This document shows, one piece after another, positions 11,543-23,674 of a stretch of DNA of 64,000 bases (position 1 is its first letter; every line of letters begins with the position of its first letter). A model generated the notes under the pieces. That model saw only the letters and a list, made by a program, of their open reading frames with translations, was not told where the DNA came from and searched no databases. The DNA is taken from positions 266,499,519 through 266,563,518 of the forward strand of contig CM040118.1 in the NCBI GenBank assembly GCA_022559845.1, written 5' to 3'. The position numbers were made by a program, and so were the translations under genes. Origin of the DNA: Amorphophallus konjac. Its lineage: Eukaryota; Streptophyta; Magnoliopsida; Alismatales; Araceae.

Positions 11543-14350
11543 ACAATTACATGCTGCAACATACTTAGCTTCAGCTGTGGATAATGCTACAGTGTGTTGC
11601 TTCTTAGATGCCCAAGACACTAGACAACCACCAAGAAATTGACAGTAGCCACTAGTGCTTTTTCTATCTACTCGACACCCAGCATAGTCTGCATCAGTGT
11701 AAGCTAGAAGCTCTAACTCACACTTAGCAGGATACCAGAGACCTAGTTCTTGGGTGCCTAGTAAATACCTAAAAATCCTTTTCACAGCTTTAAAGTGAGT
11801 TTCTTTAGGACTGGCCTGAAATCTAGAGCATAAACACACAGCAAATTGTATATCAGGCCTAGAGGCTGTAAGATAGAGAAGAGATCCGATCATACCTCTG
11901 TATAGCCTTTGGTCCACAGGTTTACCTTTAGAATCTTCATCCAAACTGGTTGATGTACCCATTGGAGTGGCTATTTCCTTGAGGTTGTCCATTTTGTACT
12001 TCTTCAATAAGTTCTTTACATACTTGGACTGAGAGATGAAGATGCCATCTTCTGTTTGTGTAACCTGCAGTCCAAGAAATAGTTTGAGCTCACCCATTGA
12101 GCTCATTTCAAATTCATCAGTCATAATTTGAGAGAATTCCTCACACAATTTGGGGTTAGTTGACCCAAACATAATGTCATCCACATAAATCTGAATGATA
12201 AGAATATCTGGATGGCTTACCTTGGTAAACAATGTTTGATCAACTATACCTCTTGTGAAGTTCTTGTCGGTGAGGAATTTGCTCAACCTGTCATACCAAG
12301 CTCTAGGAGCTTGCTTTAAACCATAGAGAGCTTTATTGAGCTTATAAACATGTTTAGGGAAGTCTAAGCATTCAAACCCAGGAGGCTGTCTCACATATAC
12401 ATCCTCATTAATTTCCCCATTTAGAAAAGCAGACTTTACATCCATCTGCTGAAGATTTATACCTAGGGAACTTGCATAAGCCAATAAAATTCTTATAGCT
12501 TCTAACCTAGCTACAGGGGCAAAAGACTCTTCAAAGTCTATTCCAAATTCCTGATTGTACCCCTGAGCTACAAGTCTGGCTTTATTTTTAGTGACATTCC
12601 CTCCTTCATCAGTTTTGTTCCTAAATACCCATTTAGTCCCTATGACTGTTTCATGATCAGGAGGTGGAACCAAAACCCACACCTTATTCCTGTCAAATTG
12701 ATTGAGCTCCTCATGCATGGCATTAATCCAATGCACATCTTGGAGAGCATGGTCAATGGACTTGGGTTCTGTGTTTGATACAAAAGCATAAGCATTCAGT
12801 TCATGTTGAATTCTTAAGTGGCCTCTAGTCCTAGGAGGGTCATGCAGATTTCCAATAACATCATCTACAGGATGATCCTTGAGATATCTAATATTTGCAA
12901 TTGGAGTATCATGAACTTGATTTACCTCCCCCTGAACTGTAGGCTCCTCTTCATTAAGCTCTTCATGTTCTTCTTCATCCTCGGATTTGTCTGCAGGATC
13001 TCCTTCCTTCAGAATTTCTCCATTGTTTTCATTCCTGCATTGACTAACATTAGAATTTGCCAAGGATTCATCAAAAACTATGTGTGGAGATTCTTCAACA
13101 GTTTTAGAGTTCAGATTGTACACTCTGTATGCTCGGGTGTTTTCAGAATAGTCAAGAAAAATTCCTGGTTCTCCTTTAGGTTCAAATTTATCAAGGTCCT
13201 TTTTATCATTTATGTGAATGAAACATTTACAACCAAAAACCTTGAAGTGAGCAATAGAAGGTTTCTTACCTTTTAATATCTCATATGGTGTTTGTTGGGT
13301 AGAAGGTCTTACCATGGCTCTGTTAATTACATAACAGGCAGTGTTCACTGCTTCATCCCAAAATTTCCTTGGTAGACCACTTTCAACAAGAAGTGTACGA
13401 CCCATTTCCACTAGGGTTCTGTTCCTTCTCTCCACAACTCCATTCTGCTCAGGTGTCCTTGGTGAGGAGTACCTGTGGTTGATTCCATTCGACCTGCAGA
13501 ATTCATCAAATTGTGAGTTTTCAAACTCACCTCCATGATCAGACAAAATGTTTTCAATTTTATGATTTGTTTTAACATAGAACTCCTGAAATTCTGAGAA
13601 AGCATCACTCTTATTAGATAAGAAATAAACCTAAGTATACCTAGAAAAGTCATCTACCATGACAAACCCATACCTCCTCCCTGATAGGCTGACAGATCTA
13701 GTTAGCCCCAAAAGGTCCATATGTATCAGCTCATAGGGTTTGGAAGACAGATTTTCAGTTCTAGACTTAAATGACTTTCTAATTATCTTTGATTGAGTGC
13801 ATGCATCACAGATTTTATTTTCTTTCTTGAATGAGACTTCAGGAAGTCCTCTAACCATGCCATGCTTATTTAATTTGTGCAAAACAGTGTAGCTAGCATG
13901 ACCTAACCTACGATGCCATAAAAATGCTATGTCTTCTCTACTGGCAGTAAGGCAAAGGTTAGTGTGTTGAATTTCATCTAAATTTATCATGTAAGTATTA
14001 TTTATTCTTTTTCCAGAAAATTTGACAATATCAGAATCAGGTTCAAAAACTTTACAGCATTGAGAATTAAATAGAACATTGTAACCTTTATCACATAACT
14101 GGCTGATGCTAAGTAGATTATAGGCTAACCCTTCAACCAGCATAACATCATCAATGCAGCAGGTAGAACACTTACCTACCTTACCTGATCCGATAATCCT
14201 ACCCTTTGTGTTGCTTCCAAAGGTGACAAATCCTTCTACTTTCTCAGTCAGTATGCACAATTTGGCCTTATCTCCTATCATATGCCTGGAACAGCCGCTA
14301 TCCATGTACCACAAGTTATTCTTGGCTGCCAGGCATACCTGCATACACAA
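11543..14350 (-). pseudogene. pol: Sirevirus B Pol: protease, integrase, reverse transcriptase, RNase H
   Basis: This is the Ty1/copia polyprotein that makes and integrates element DNA. From 14350 down it shows the protease motif DSGCSRHM, the GAG-pre-integrase zinc region (HRRLGH...CDACTQSK), and an integrase core with [16 protein letters not shown] and the [11 protein letters not shown] glutamate. The reverse transcriptase follows ([19 protein letters not shown], catalytic YVDDIMFGS), then RNase H with TDADYAGC and the STAEA motif. A TAG at 13631-13633 interrupts the integrase where a Trp codon is expected; the same frame continues on both sides. The RNase H end is displaced by the solo LTR, with the remainder at 8188-8501. 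Apart from these two lesions it is well preserved, so this copy is fairly young. Confidence 0.93.
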
Positions 14351-16174
14351 TTAGGTAGAGAAGTTTGGAACCCAAGACTGATTGGGCTCCAATGTAAATG
14401 AACTAGAAGCAAAACGGGAAAGCAAGTGTTTCGGAATCCACATTTGTTTAAATGTGTTTTGTTCAGTGGATCCTACAGATTTTCTTCTGTTGTTGTTCCT
14501 TTTCTTCTTATTGTTCTTTTTCTTATTGGCAGCAGCATGATTATTGACGGTATTGTTATTTCTGTGCCAGTGCCTTGGCCAGGGCATGTCCACAAAATTT
14601 TGGCCATAGTAGTTCCTGGGCTGGCTATGAAAATATTGATTTCTAGATGTCCAGTAACCATACCCATTGACCCAATTTCCACTGTAAGGTCTTTGATTTT
14701 GAGCACCCTGGTATGCAAGGCCTGTAAACCTACCCTGAGTTCTAGACCAATTTGACCTATTGAAGTAGGTTGGCTGTGCATTGTAGTGGGTCTGAGCTCT
14801 GGGTTGATAAACATAATTGGGTTGACTCCTAGCTGCACTTTGTCTCCCCTGTACTTTGGACCTTGCTGATCTATACACAGGTTTGTATTGGGTCTTCTGA
14901 AGAGGTGGAGGTGTTGGTGGAGACTGGGTTACCTTGACCTGGGGTTTACTGGACTGTGTAGGTTGACCCCTAACCTGAGTCTGAGCCCTAGGATTCTGCT
15001 TAGATGTGCTAGCTCTACTAGGCTCACTGAGTTTTTGTTTACCCTTCTCCTCAGCACTGGTCTTTTTCAGATTAGCAGTTTTGTTCATTAAATTTGTTGA
15101 GTTCATGCTAATTAGAGGTCCCTTTTCCTTTTGAGCAACAAATGAAATTGTTTTCATTCCGAAAGTTTTTGTTGCACTAGAATTAAATCCTAGGCCCTCT
15201 TTTCTGAAATTAACATTTGACCCTAACAAAGCATTTAAGTTATCTGTTCCTTGGGTCATTTTCTCAATGGTTTTCATTTTATCCTCATTGTCTTTCTGAA
15301 GTTCATTAATAGCCTTTTTCAGCTCATTGTTGACATTGAGGACAGCTTCATATTTTTCAGAGATGATTTTTACTTCACTTTCACATTTTTGAATCTTCAG
15401 CTTCCATTCATCAATTTCATTTTCAAGCCTTAGATTCTCTTCCTTAGAAGCTTTTAACTCATTTTTGATTTCATCTTCTTCAGAGCATGAGAGTTTCAAT
15501 TCATCAATCTCAGATTCCAAACATGCAATTTTATCAGTTAGTGTTTTATCATTTTGCATGGAATTGATTTTTCTTCTGAGATGCCTATTTTCTTTTCTAA
15601 TATCATCAGCTCTATCAGCTATGTCATGATAAGCATCTACCCAATCAGCAATTGTGAAGTTTTCAAATCTAATGATTACCTCATCTGTGTCCTCCTCTCT
15701 ATCTTCGGAGCTTGTTGCCATAAGGCAAATGGGCTGTTCAGATTCGGCTTCACTATCTGAGCTTTTGCTGAAAGAGCCTTCATCTTCATCACTCCATGTG
15801 GTGATCATAGCTCTTCCCTTCTTGATTTTCTTCTTTGACCTGTCCTTATGTTTCTGATTGTCTGGACAGTCAATTTTCAAATGCCCTAGTTTCCTGCATT
15901 GATAACAGACATTAGCTTCATCTTTCTTTGCAGGTTTAGATTTATACCTTTTATCCTTTCGGCCACCACTGTATTTCTTCTGGCTGAACCGTCCTACTCC
16001 CTTTCTGAGAAATCGCCTAAACTCTCTAGTGATCATGGCTATCTCAGATCGAGTCACATCTTCTTCTTCATTTAGGCTCTCCTCTGATGATGAAGAGATG
16101 CTGGAGCTGGATTTTGTTGATTTACTGGAACTAGCCTTCAGTGCTATCGGCTTCTTCTTCCTCTCGACTTCATC
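14351..16174 (-). pseudogene. gag: Sirevirus B Gag, N-terminus removed by Cassandra insertion
   Basis: An open frame covers the C-terminal two-thirds of a Sirevirus Gag. From the break at 16174 it has a Lys/Ser-rich linker, an FRRFLRKG-type basic motif, one CCHC knuckle (CYQCRKLGHLKIDC) at about 15905-15865, an acidic stretch, a coiled coil from about 15620 to 15250 and a Gln/Tyr/Arg-rich tail ending in SWVPNFST before TAA at 14351-14353. Protease starts in the same frame right after that stop. Upstream of 16174 the apparent frame reads into Cassandra and is not Gag. Unlike Sirevirus A, the C-terminal tail has no zinc knuckles. Confidence 0.88.
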
Positions 16175-16417
16175 TGTCACGCCCCGTACTCTATACCATC
16201 GAGGTATTGTCCGCTTTGGCCTACCGGCCTCACGGTTTTGTCCCTTTATAACAGTGATCGGCTCCAGAATGGGGGACTTCCTGGGCAGGTCACCCATCCC
16301 AGTACTACTCCCCATTAAGCACGCTTAACTTCGGAGTTCTTTTCAAGAACTGAGCCGATACTTCAAAGGCGCCTCGGTGATATAGAGTACAACATAGCTA
16401 TATTTGAGGGTGTTACA
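16175..16417 (-). mobile_element. Cassandra-like LTR (5S-bearing TRIM)
   Basis: This 243-bp LTR reads TGTAACACCC...CGGGGCGTGACA on the minus strand and contains a 5S rRNA-derived segment, the defining feature of Cassandra elements of vascular plants. It lies inside Sirevirus B gag and is the 3' LTR on the minus strand. The left flank is ...TTCATC; the matching right flank cannot be checked because the other LTR is missing. Confidence 0.88.
16271..16340 (-). ncRNA. 5S rRNA-derived segment of Cassandra LTR (not a 5S gene)
   Basis: The minus strand contains AACTCCGAAGTTAAGCGTGC followed by TTAATGGGGAGTAGTACTGG and GATGGGTGACCTGCCCAGGA, matching the internal pol III promoter half of plant 5S rRNA (box A-like GTTAAGCGTGCTT and box C GGATGGGTGACC). 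The 5' third of a 5S gene is absent, so this is a co-opted promoter-like segment, as known for Cassandra. Confidence 0.85.
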
Positions 16418-16664
16418 ATCTACCCCTCTTATATAGGCGACGTCCTCGTCGCTGGGCACATATAGCACGCAATCACGCAATCAAGCCCCCAGGCAGGTAG
16501 GACTCTAGAGGTGGCCCCTATAGGCTCAAGAGGTGGCTCCCACTACGTAGCACTTTGCTCCATTACGGACTCAAGAGGTGGCTCCCATAGCGTAGCACTT
16601 TGCCCTGCATGGCACTTAGTTCCCACACTTCCGGCTGGGGTACAGCTCTGATACCATTAAAAAC
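16418..16664 (-). mobile_element. Cassandra-like internal domain with PPT and primer site
   Basis: This 247-bp noncoding interval has a polypurine tract on the minus strand (AAGAGGGGTAGAT, 16418-16430) beside the LTR. At the other end is a primer binding site, TGGTATCAGAGC, at 16645-16656 (plus strand gctctgatacca). The middle has two copies of a GTGGGAGCCACCTCTTGAG-type phrase (about 16505-16590). No coding capacity, as in all Cassandra elements. The primer site should abut Cassandra's other LTR but instead abuts the Tekay A LTR at 16665. Confidence 0.8.
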
Positions 16665-19600
16665 TGTCACGCCCCGAGCGCGGAAGGAACCCGGGAGAAC
16701 GCGACGAGTTTATATCAATCATGTCAATCAGAGCAAGTAGAATTTCGACATCAAAATAGAGTGCGCAATAAGATGAGATTTTGAAACATAATCAAACACT
16801 GATACCAGTGAAAATAACAACCCATAAATAAAGTCACATACTCCAAGACTTAACCATACGAACCAGGCCCATAAGCCTTAACCATTACAACACATTGACA
16901 TAACACAATATCCAACGACAAGACTCCAAGAATTAACTAAGGACGACAAGACACGATATTTGGTAATAGCAGCATGACGCTTGCAGGTTCTACGCTCGTC
17001 ACTCTTGCTCCTGCCCATCCGAGTCCGAGTCATGGTCCGTATTACCTGAAAAGTTTGGGGACAAGAACTTGATGAGCGAACGCTCAGTAGGAATTATATC
17101 TCAAGAACTAGCAATTTGTTTAAGTAATTACCTTTTTCAAATGAAAATGCAAGTCTAATCATGTAAAACATGTAAAGCGAAATGCTATAGAATTGAACAT
17201 GATAACGAGAGGAAATAACATGTATTATTGATCCAAGATAGGGATTTCAATTAATCAAGATTTCAAGAACGAGTATCAAGTATATCAATAAAGTCATTTA
17301 TGTCATGAGATAATGGCTATTAACAAGCAAGTACTTTGCCCATTCCGGGCCACGCAAGTCATGTCAAGTCAAGCACGCGAGAGATAGATAGATAGTGGAT
17401 TGTCGTAGATTCAAGCAAGTACTTCGGTGCAATGTCACACCGTGATCAATATAACTCCCATGGGCACAAGTACTTTCGGGTGCTCCTCCCAGGACCAGAT
17501 CGGGCCCTAAATGCGCAGACATTGTTACAAGTAATTATCTAGACAACCACTTTAGTGATAGCCATGGAATTCCAAGAACAAACTCATGTAGGATTTCAAG
17601 GTAGATTCGTGGATAGGTTCCACGGAATTCAATGAAGAACATTAGATGGATATTGATTAAAACCAACGAGAACCATGACATGTCGATAACCCGGGGTAGA
17701 ATCGGTACCTTAACTAGGTAGCCGTGATAACTTGAGTGGATGACTATACCTGTCATCAATCAAGGGACATGAATCGAGCTGAGAGATTGACCCTATCTAT
17801 AAGGGACTCAATCCAAGATACCGCCTAGTGGAATATCATCATTCCAATGGCAAAGATTATTCTCTCATGGACCAAGATGGCGACATGAGAGGGCCGGTTT
17901 ACCACAAGACGTGGCAATCAAAAGGTACAAGGTGTTTAAGGTACAACCAGCTCAGTCGGCCTTGAGGGAATCCAAGGCTACGAGGAGACTTACGGAGGTC
18001 CCAATGACTAACTCGCCAGTCCGAAGGAACGGAATGTCCAACGGAGGGCTCGTATGTCACCAAGAGTTGAGGTGTATGCGTGAACCAATCATGAAACAGG
18101 GACTCCATCTACGGACATGAGATGAGAGTGCCAAAAGACCCGCGGTATGGGTCAAAAACGGGAAAAAAAAAACGGTGAGAACAAGTATACGTTAATCATA
18201 AAATTCATGTCCAACCTATTCTATAATTAACTATAATTAAATAAACTTATATTATTTAACGCCCGTGGGTGCCGTCATTTATTAATTAGCATCCTCTTGG
18301 GGAACGTTAATTTTCATGATTTTTAACTCAATTTATTTAGCAAGAATTTTCATTTATACCTATTTAATTGGGTAAATACAAAAACACACATTATAAGGCA
18401 CATTGATTTATTTAAAATAATTTAAGAAAATATAATATATGATAATTAGGAGGAAACTACAAGGATTCCAAATATAATTTTTCTATAATTTTCTGCTACA
18501 TATTTTAATAAATATAGATTTTCAAAGATACATGTACATGATATATATATATATATATATATATAATATTCAAAAGTGACGCTAAAAGCAATGTCGTCAC
18601 TTTTTGTTTTAACGACTGAACATGGGTCGTTTCTTTTTTCAAAAAATTTATTATTATTTTTTTCAACCCTCTCGTTTCTATACTAAATGATGTCGGAATC
18701 AGGCCTATAATATACCGAAATGACCGGCTCGAAAAACTCTACTTAACCATATGTTCAAAAAAAAATTTCGACGAGAGACGGGAAATCTTACGACAAGGGC
18801 ACGAAAAACGGTGCAACCACTTTCATTACCTCCGTCTCTACCCCAATAGTATGTCCATAAATTTTCATGGCCAAAGGATACTTCTATACCCATTAATAAC
18901 TATAAACACTAAAACTTTTCTAACTATCATACTTGAAAATGATGACCTGACCTTCGTCGTTTTTCTTTCTTTTTAATTTCCATCAACTAACGACGTTACG
19001 GCTGTCGTTATTTTATGTTAAAACGACTTTAACAGTGGCGTCAATTCAAGAATGCACGGCATACGTGCAGACGTTAATTTCAACTTTCGTCAAATTAAAA
19101 TAACGCCTTAACAAAAGATGTTAATTACCGTAAAAATGCTAATCTCGACAGAACACAACGGTAAGCATGGATATGACATATATATATCATATAAATGTAT
19201 GATATAAGATGATTTTTGGTCTATCATATTGACTATAAATCATGGTTCAATTTTGTTTGGGCTACGAAGCTTGAGAAAACCTACCTGTGTTGAAGATTGG
19301 GATGATGAACAGTTAAAGTCTTTTCAAAGGAACGGTACAGGGGATGGAGAAGAAGGCTTTAAATCTGCAGCAGGAGGAAGAAGAAGGAACTCCTTCTTGC
19401 GTAGGCACTCAGCAGGATGAAGATGGAGGAAGCCTCTACACCTCCTTCTCGGTTGCAGCCACAGGAGGAAGGAAAGGGTGAAGAACAATCTTCTTCTCTT
19501 AGGAGACAAGCCGCGGCAGCAACAACAAATGGATCTTTCACGTTTGAATTTTTTTTTTTTATATAGAGAAAGGGTTTCAAATGGAGGGGGTAAATAAATG

Positions 19601-20190
19601 GGAGCAAGGTTTTACAATCTTTCCGCACGTAACGATTTCCTTACTGTTTATACGGCCGCCTGCCACCCTTTGGTTTAAAACCCTAGAAGCTTAGCATGTC
19701 CGAGCATGCACATATGGGTTGGTTCGATGGGCTTTGGGTGCAAGGGTTGGGTTTTGGGTTGACCGCATGGCTCACGTACGTTGGTTTTATGCCCACATAT
19801 ATACGTAGTCTGTGAGTTTTATATATATGGGCTTAGTTAAAAGGCTAGAGGATTTGGGTTTTGTGAGAGGTTCTCAGGGTTTGTTTATTAGTTTAGAGAG
19901 AAAAAAAATCCTTATGTATTTGAGTTGGGTCCTTCTATATATATTGTGTATATGGGCTTGGCCCATTTAGGTGTATATATATATATATATATATCTATAT
20001 ATATATATATAGGTTTTGGGCTTATAGGTTTTGTATTGATGGTATGAGATAATAAATGTGTTAAAGCCTAATAAATGCATGAATACATATAGCCTAATTA
20101 TTATTATTATTATTATTATTTTATCTTTTTCACACACGTGTAATTCATTTAGAATATATTTATCCCTTATTATTTATCCGGGGTCTTACA
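16665..20190 (-). mobile_element. Tekay A 3' LTR (chromovirus)
   Basis: This 3,526-bp LTR reads TGTAAGACCCCGG...CGGGGCGTGACA on the minus strand and sits directly downstream of the Tekay A pol and polypurine tract. It is homologous to the solo LTR at 8502-11542 in the opposite orientation. A TATATAAA candidate promoter lies at 19558-19565 (minus), before a leader with AAGAAG/GGAGGA runs. Palindromic ACGNC...GNCGT words occur at about 18240-19120, with (AT)n runs at about 18540-18565 and 19975-20010. Minor open frames inside are not genes. Confidence 0.88.
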
Positions 20191-20206
20191 CTCTCCCCCA
20201 CTTAAA
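20191..20206 (-). promoter_or_regulatory. Polypurine tract of Tekay A
   Basis: The minus strand has TTTTAAGTGGGGGAGAG directly before TGTAAGACC, the LTR start, and about 65 bp after the pol stop. This is the normal plus-strand priming site. Confidence 0.85.
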
Positions 20207-20269
20207 AGAATTTGGTCCCCAAATTCATTTGCGTGAATGGAAACATGGAGGGTATAGAGTACTTACAGT
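20207..20269 (-). other. Short spacer between Tekay A pol and PPT
   Basis: Sixty-odd noncoding bases; nothing recognised. Confidence 0.6.
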
Positions 20270-23200
20270 TTAGAATAATTCCGGATATCTCCTTTGCATA
20301 GATTCCTCAGTTTCCCATGTAGCTTCTTGCTCCGAGCATTTGTTCCACTGCACTTTTACCATGGGAATGGTCTTGTTTCTTAAGACTCGGACTTCCCGAT
20401 CAAGAATCTTCATTGGCTTTTGTTCATAAGTGAGGTCCCTTTGAATCACTAAGTTGCTATGATCAATGACGTGGAAAGGGTCATGCACATATTTCTTCAG
20501 CATGGAAATGTGGAACACGTTGTGTACTTCCGACAGCTGTGGAGGCAAAGCAAGATGATAAGCTACCTCGCCAACTCTTTCCAATATTTCGAATGGACCA
20601 ATGAATCTCGGTGTGAGCTTGCCTTTAACTCCGAACCTTCTTATTCCTCGACCGGGTGAGACCTTGAGGTAAACATGGTCTCCAACTTGGAACTCTAATT
20701 CCCTTCTTCTATTATCTGCATAGGACTTCTGCCTAGATTGTGCCACTTTGAGTCTCTCTCGGATAAGTTCAACCTTTTCCGTTGTGTTTCTTACCATATC
20801 GGGCCCTAGTAGTTGCTTCTCGCCAACTTCATCCCAGCATATAGGAGATCGGCAACTCCTACCGTACAAGGCTTCAAATGGAGCCATTTGTATACTGGCT
20901 TGATAGCTATTGTTGTATGCAAACTCGGCTAGGGGCAAATGATCATGCCAACCTCCACCAAAGTCAATAATGCAAGCCCGTAACATGTCTTCAACTATTT
21001 GGTTTGTTCTCTCGGTCTGACCATCAGTCTGGGGGTGGAAAGCAGTGCTGAAATTGAGCTTCGTTCCCAACGAGTGTTGTAGACCCTTCCAGAAATGAGA
21101 AGTGAAGCGAGGGTCTCGGTCAGACACGATTGATGTTGGAACTCCATGCAATCTCACGATCTCCTTAATATATAGTGCGGCCAAAACATCAACCGACCAT
21201 CGACTTTTAATTGGCAAGAAATGCGCCGACTTGGTCAGTCGATCGATGATTACCCAAATACCATCATGTCCGCCTCTAGACTTAGGCAATCCCATGATGA
21301 AATCCATACCAATTCCTTCCCATTTCCATTTGGGAATATCAAGGGGGTGTAACTTTCCGGCGGGCCTTTGGTGTTCTGCTTTCACTTGTTGGCACGTGAG
21401 ACAGCGAGACACAAAGTCTGCTACCTCCCTCTTCATGTTCGGCCACCAGAAAGTTCTCTTTAGATCTTTGTACATCTTAGTTGCTCCAGGATGAATGGTA
21501 TACCTAGAGCGGTGAGCTTCCTCTAAAATCTTCCTTTTTAACTCAGGACAGTCCGGAACACATGTCCTTTCTTGAAACATTAGTCTTCCATCAATTGCTA
21601 TCTTGAACCCGGTTCTTTGATCCAATTTCTCCCTGATTTCAATCATTCCAGGATCTTCATCTTGTATCTTCTTGATTTCGGATAGCATGTCCGGATGCAC
21701 ACTCATGTGAGAGAGAGTAATACACCCATTTTTCTGGTCCGTGCTTATATTTAGTCTAGAGAATTCCTCTAATAGTTTCCATTCCCGTATCATACAGCTG
21801 GCTATAAGGGCTCTCGGCTTTCGACTTAAGGCATCGGCTACCGAATTCCCTTTACCGGGGTGATACTGAATAGTGAAATCAAAGTCTTTTAAATATTCCA
21901 GCCATCGACGTTGCCTCATATTAAGCTCCTTCTGGGAGAATAGATATTTGAGGCTCTTATGATCAGAGAATACTGTGAATTGTTCTCTGTAGAGGTAGTG
22001 TCTCCAGATTTTTAGTGCAAATACTACCGCGGCCAACTCCAAGTCATGCACCGGGTAGTTTTCTTCATGCTTCTTCAACTGCCTAGAAGAGTATGCAATA
22101 ACTCTTCCCTGTTGCATTAACACACAACCGAGGCCGATACCGGAAGCATCGGTATATACCTCATACTTCTCTCCTTCAATAGGAAGGGCCAAAACTGGAG
22201 CAGTGGTCAAACAGTCCTTCAATGTTTGGAAGCTTTGTTCACATTCCTCATTCCACTCATATGGCACTTCCTTGCGGGTCAACCTGGTGAGGGGTACTGC
22301 AATCCTTGAGAAGTTTTTAATAAAACGCCGGTAATAACCAGCAAGGCCAAGGAAACTTCTAATTTCTGTTGCATTTGTTGGTTGTTCCCAACTCTTTACC
22401 GCTTCAACCTTTGCGGGGTCCACTGAGATTCCATCTTTTGAAATTACATGTCCTAAGAAGGACACTTCTTCTAGCCAAAACTCGCATTTGCTAAATTTGG
22501 CATATAATTGATTATCCCTCAATATCTGCAATGCTATTTTTAAATGCACCTCATGCTCCTCTTCAGACTTTGAATATATCAGGATATCATCGATAAAAAC
22601 CACAATAAATTTGTCCAGATGTGGTCTAAAGATGCTATTCATAAGCTGCATAAAAGCTGCAGGGGCATTTGTTAGTCCAAAAGGCATAACAGTGAATTCA
22701 TAATGCCCATACCTGCTTCGGAATGCAGTTTTGTAAATATCCTCGTCCTTGATCCTCAATTGGTGATAACCTGATCGAAGATCAATTTTTGAGAAATACT
22801 TTGCTCCAGAAATCTGATCAAAGAGTTCATCAATCCTCGGCAGTGGATATTTATTCTTGATAGTGAGGTGGTTCAGCTGTCGATAATCGATGCACAGCCT
22901 CATCGATCCATCCTTCTTCTTGACGAACAACACTGGTGCTCCCCATGGGGAAGTACTTGGTCTAATAAATCCTTTCTTCAATAGCTCCATAAGCTGTTCC
23001 TTCAATTCTTTCAATTCCGCGGGAGACATTCTATAAGGTGCTTTAGAAACAGGTCCAGCACCCGGAACAAGGTCTATAGTGAATGAGACCTCTCTCTCCG
23101 GTGGCAAACCAGGCAAGTCTTCAGGGAAAACATCGGGAAACTCCCGAACCACTTGAATGTCTTCTAGTCTAGCTACCTTAGCCTCCGTGGCAGTTACAAA

Positions 23201-23674
23201 TGCTAAGAATGCCTTGCATCCCTTGTTGATAAGTTTATGGGCTCGAAGAGCAGAGATGACTGGTGATCTCTTCCGGGGAGTAACATAAGTTAGCTCAGGG
23301 AAATCCACAAAAGTTACTTTCCCATTTCGGCAGTCTACAGTTGCCCGATGGGTGGATAGCCAATCGGCCCCTAAAATTACATCGTACTCTTTCAAATCTA
23401 AGCATATTAGATCTGCAGGTAAGTTGTGACCTTTGACCATAACCTTGCAGCTTGGGTAATGGAAAGTGACATCAGACTCCTTCCCTATTGGGGTTGAAAT
23501 TACCAAGTCTATCCATTCAGGTTCCTTAGAAAATGAAGCAGCAAATTTCTTTGAAACAAAAGAATGTGTGGCGCCAGTATCAAACAGTACTTGAGCAGAT
23601 TTAGAGCAGACAGTCAAAATACCTTCCACCAACCCACCCTCGGTTGGTTCCGTCTCTTGGAGAGCTTGTAAACG
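20270..23674 (-). CDS. pol: Tekay A Pol with C-terminal chromodomain, uninterrupted
   Basis: A long open frame (1,120 codons from a TTG at 23632; it is open from 23674) encodes a full chromovirus Pol. In order it has aspartic protease ([11 protein letters not shown] near residue 18), a reverse transcriptase with [19 protein letters not shown] and catalytic FIDDILIYS near residue 345, RNase H ([13 protein letters not shown]), an integrase with HHCC zinc finger (HPGATKMY...CLTCQQVK) and a DDE core (GMDFIMG, SDRDPRF, the DGQTERTNQ glutamate), and a C-terminal chromodomain ending VKVQWNK...ATWETEE...RYPELF. That domain order and ending place it in the Tekay/Del chromoviruses, whose chromodomain may direct integration to heterochromatin. 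It lies in frame with the upstream gag, separated by one TGA. No inactivating change is visible inside. Confidence 0.95.
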   Translation of the reverse strand, partial: RLQALQETEPTEGGLVEGILTVCSKSAQVLFDTGATHSFVSKKFAASFSKEPEWIDLVISTPIGKESDVTFHYPSCKVMVKGHNLPADLICLDLKEYDVILGADWLSTHRATVDCRNGKVTFVDFPELTYVTPRKRSPVISALRAHKLINKGCKAFLAFVTATEAKVARLEDIQVVREFPDVFPEDLPGLPPEREVSFTIDLVPGAGPVSKAPYRMSPAELKELKEQLMELLKKGFIRPSTSPWGAPVLFVKKKDGSMRLCIDYRQLNHLTIKNKYPLPRIDELFDQISGAKYFSKIDLRSGYHQLRIKDEDIYKTAFRSRYGHYEFTVMPFGLTNAPAAFMQLMNSIFRPHLDKFIVVFIDDILIYSKSEEEHEVHLKIALQILRDNQLYAKFSKCEFWLEEVSFLGHVISKDGISVDPAKVEAVKSWEQPTNATEIRSFLGLAGYYRRFIKNFSRIAVPLTRLTRKEVPYEWNEECEQSFQTLKDCLTTAPVLALPIEGEKYEVYTDASGIGLGCVLMQQGRVIAYSSRQLKKHEENYPVHDLELAAVVFALKIWRHYLYREQFTVFSDHKSLKYLFSQKELNMRQRRWLEYLKDFDFTIQYHPGKGNSVADALSRKPRALIASCMIREWKLLEEFSRLNISTDQKNGCITLSHMSVHPDMLSEIKKIQDEDPGMIEIREKLDQRTGFKIAIDGRLMFQERTCVPDCPELKRKILEEAHRSRYTIHPGATKMYKDLKRTFWWPNMKREVADFVSRCLTCQQVKAEHQRPAGKLHPLDIPKWKWEGIGMDFIMGLPKSRGGHDGIWVIIDRLTKSAHFLPIKSRWSVDVLAALYIKEIVRLHGVPTSIVSDRDPRFTSHFWKGLQHSLGTKLNFSTAFHPQTDGQTERTNQIVEDMLRACIIDFGGGWHDHLPLAEFAYNNSYQASIQMAPFEALYGRSCRSPICWDEVGEKQLLGPDMVRNTTEKVELIRERLKVAQSRQKSYADNRRRELEFQVGDHVYLKVSPGRGIRRFGVKGKLTPRFIGPFEILERVGEVAYHLALPPQLSEVHNVFHISMLKKYVHDPFHVIDHSNLVIQRDLTYEQKPMKILDREVRVLRNKTIPMVKVQWNKCSEQEATWETEESMQRRYPELF

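Noticed and set aside
16271..16340. 5S rRNA gene
   Set aside because: Only the internal promoter half is present and it lies in an LTR with TG/CA ends, so it is Cassandra.
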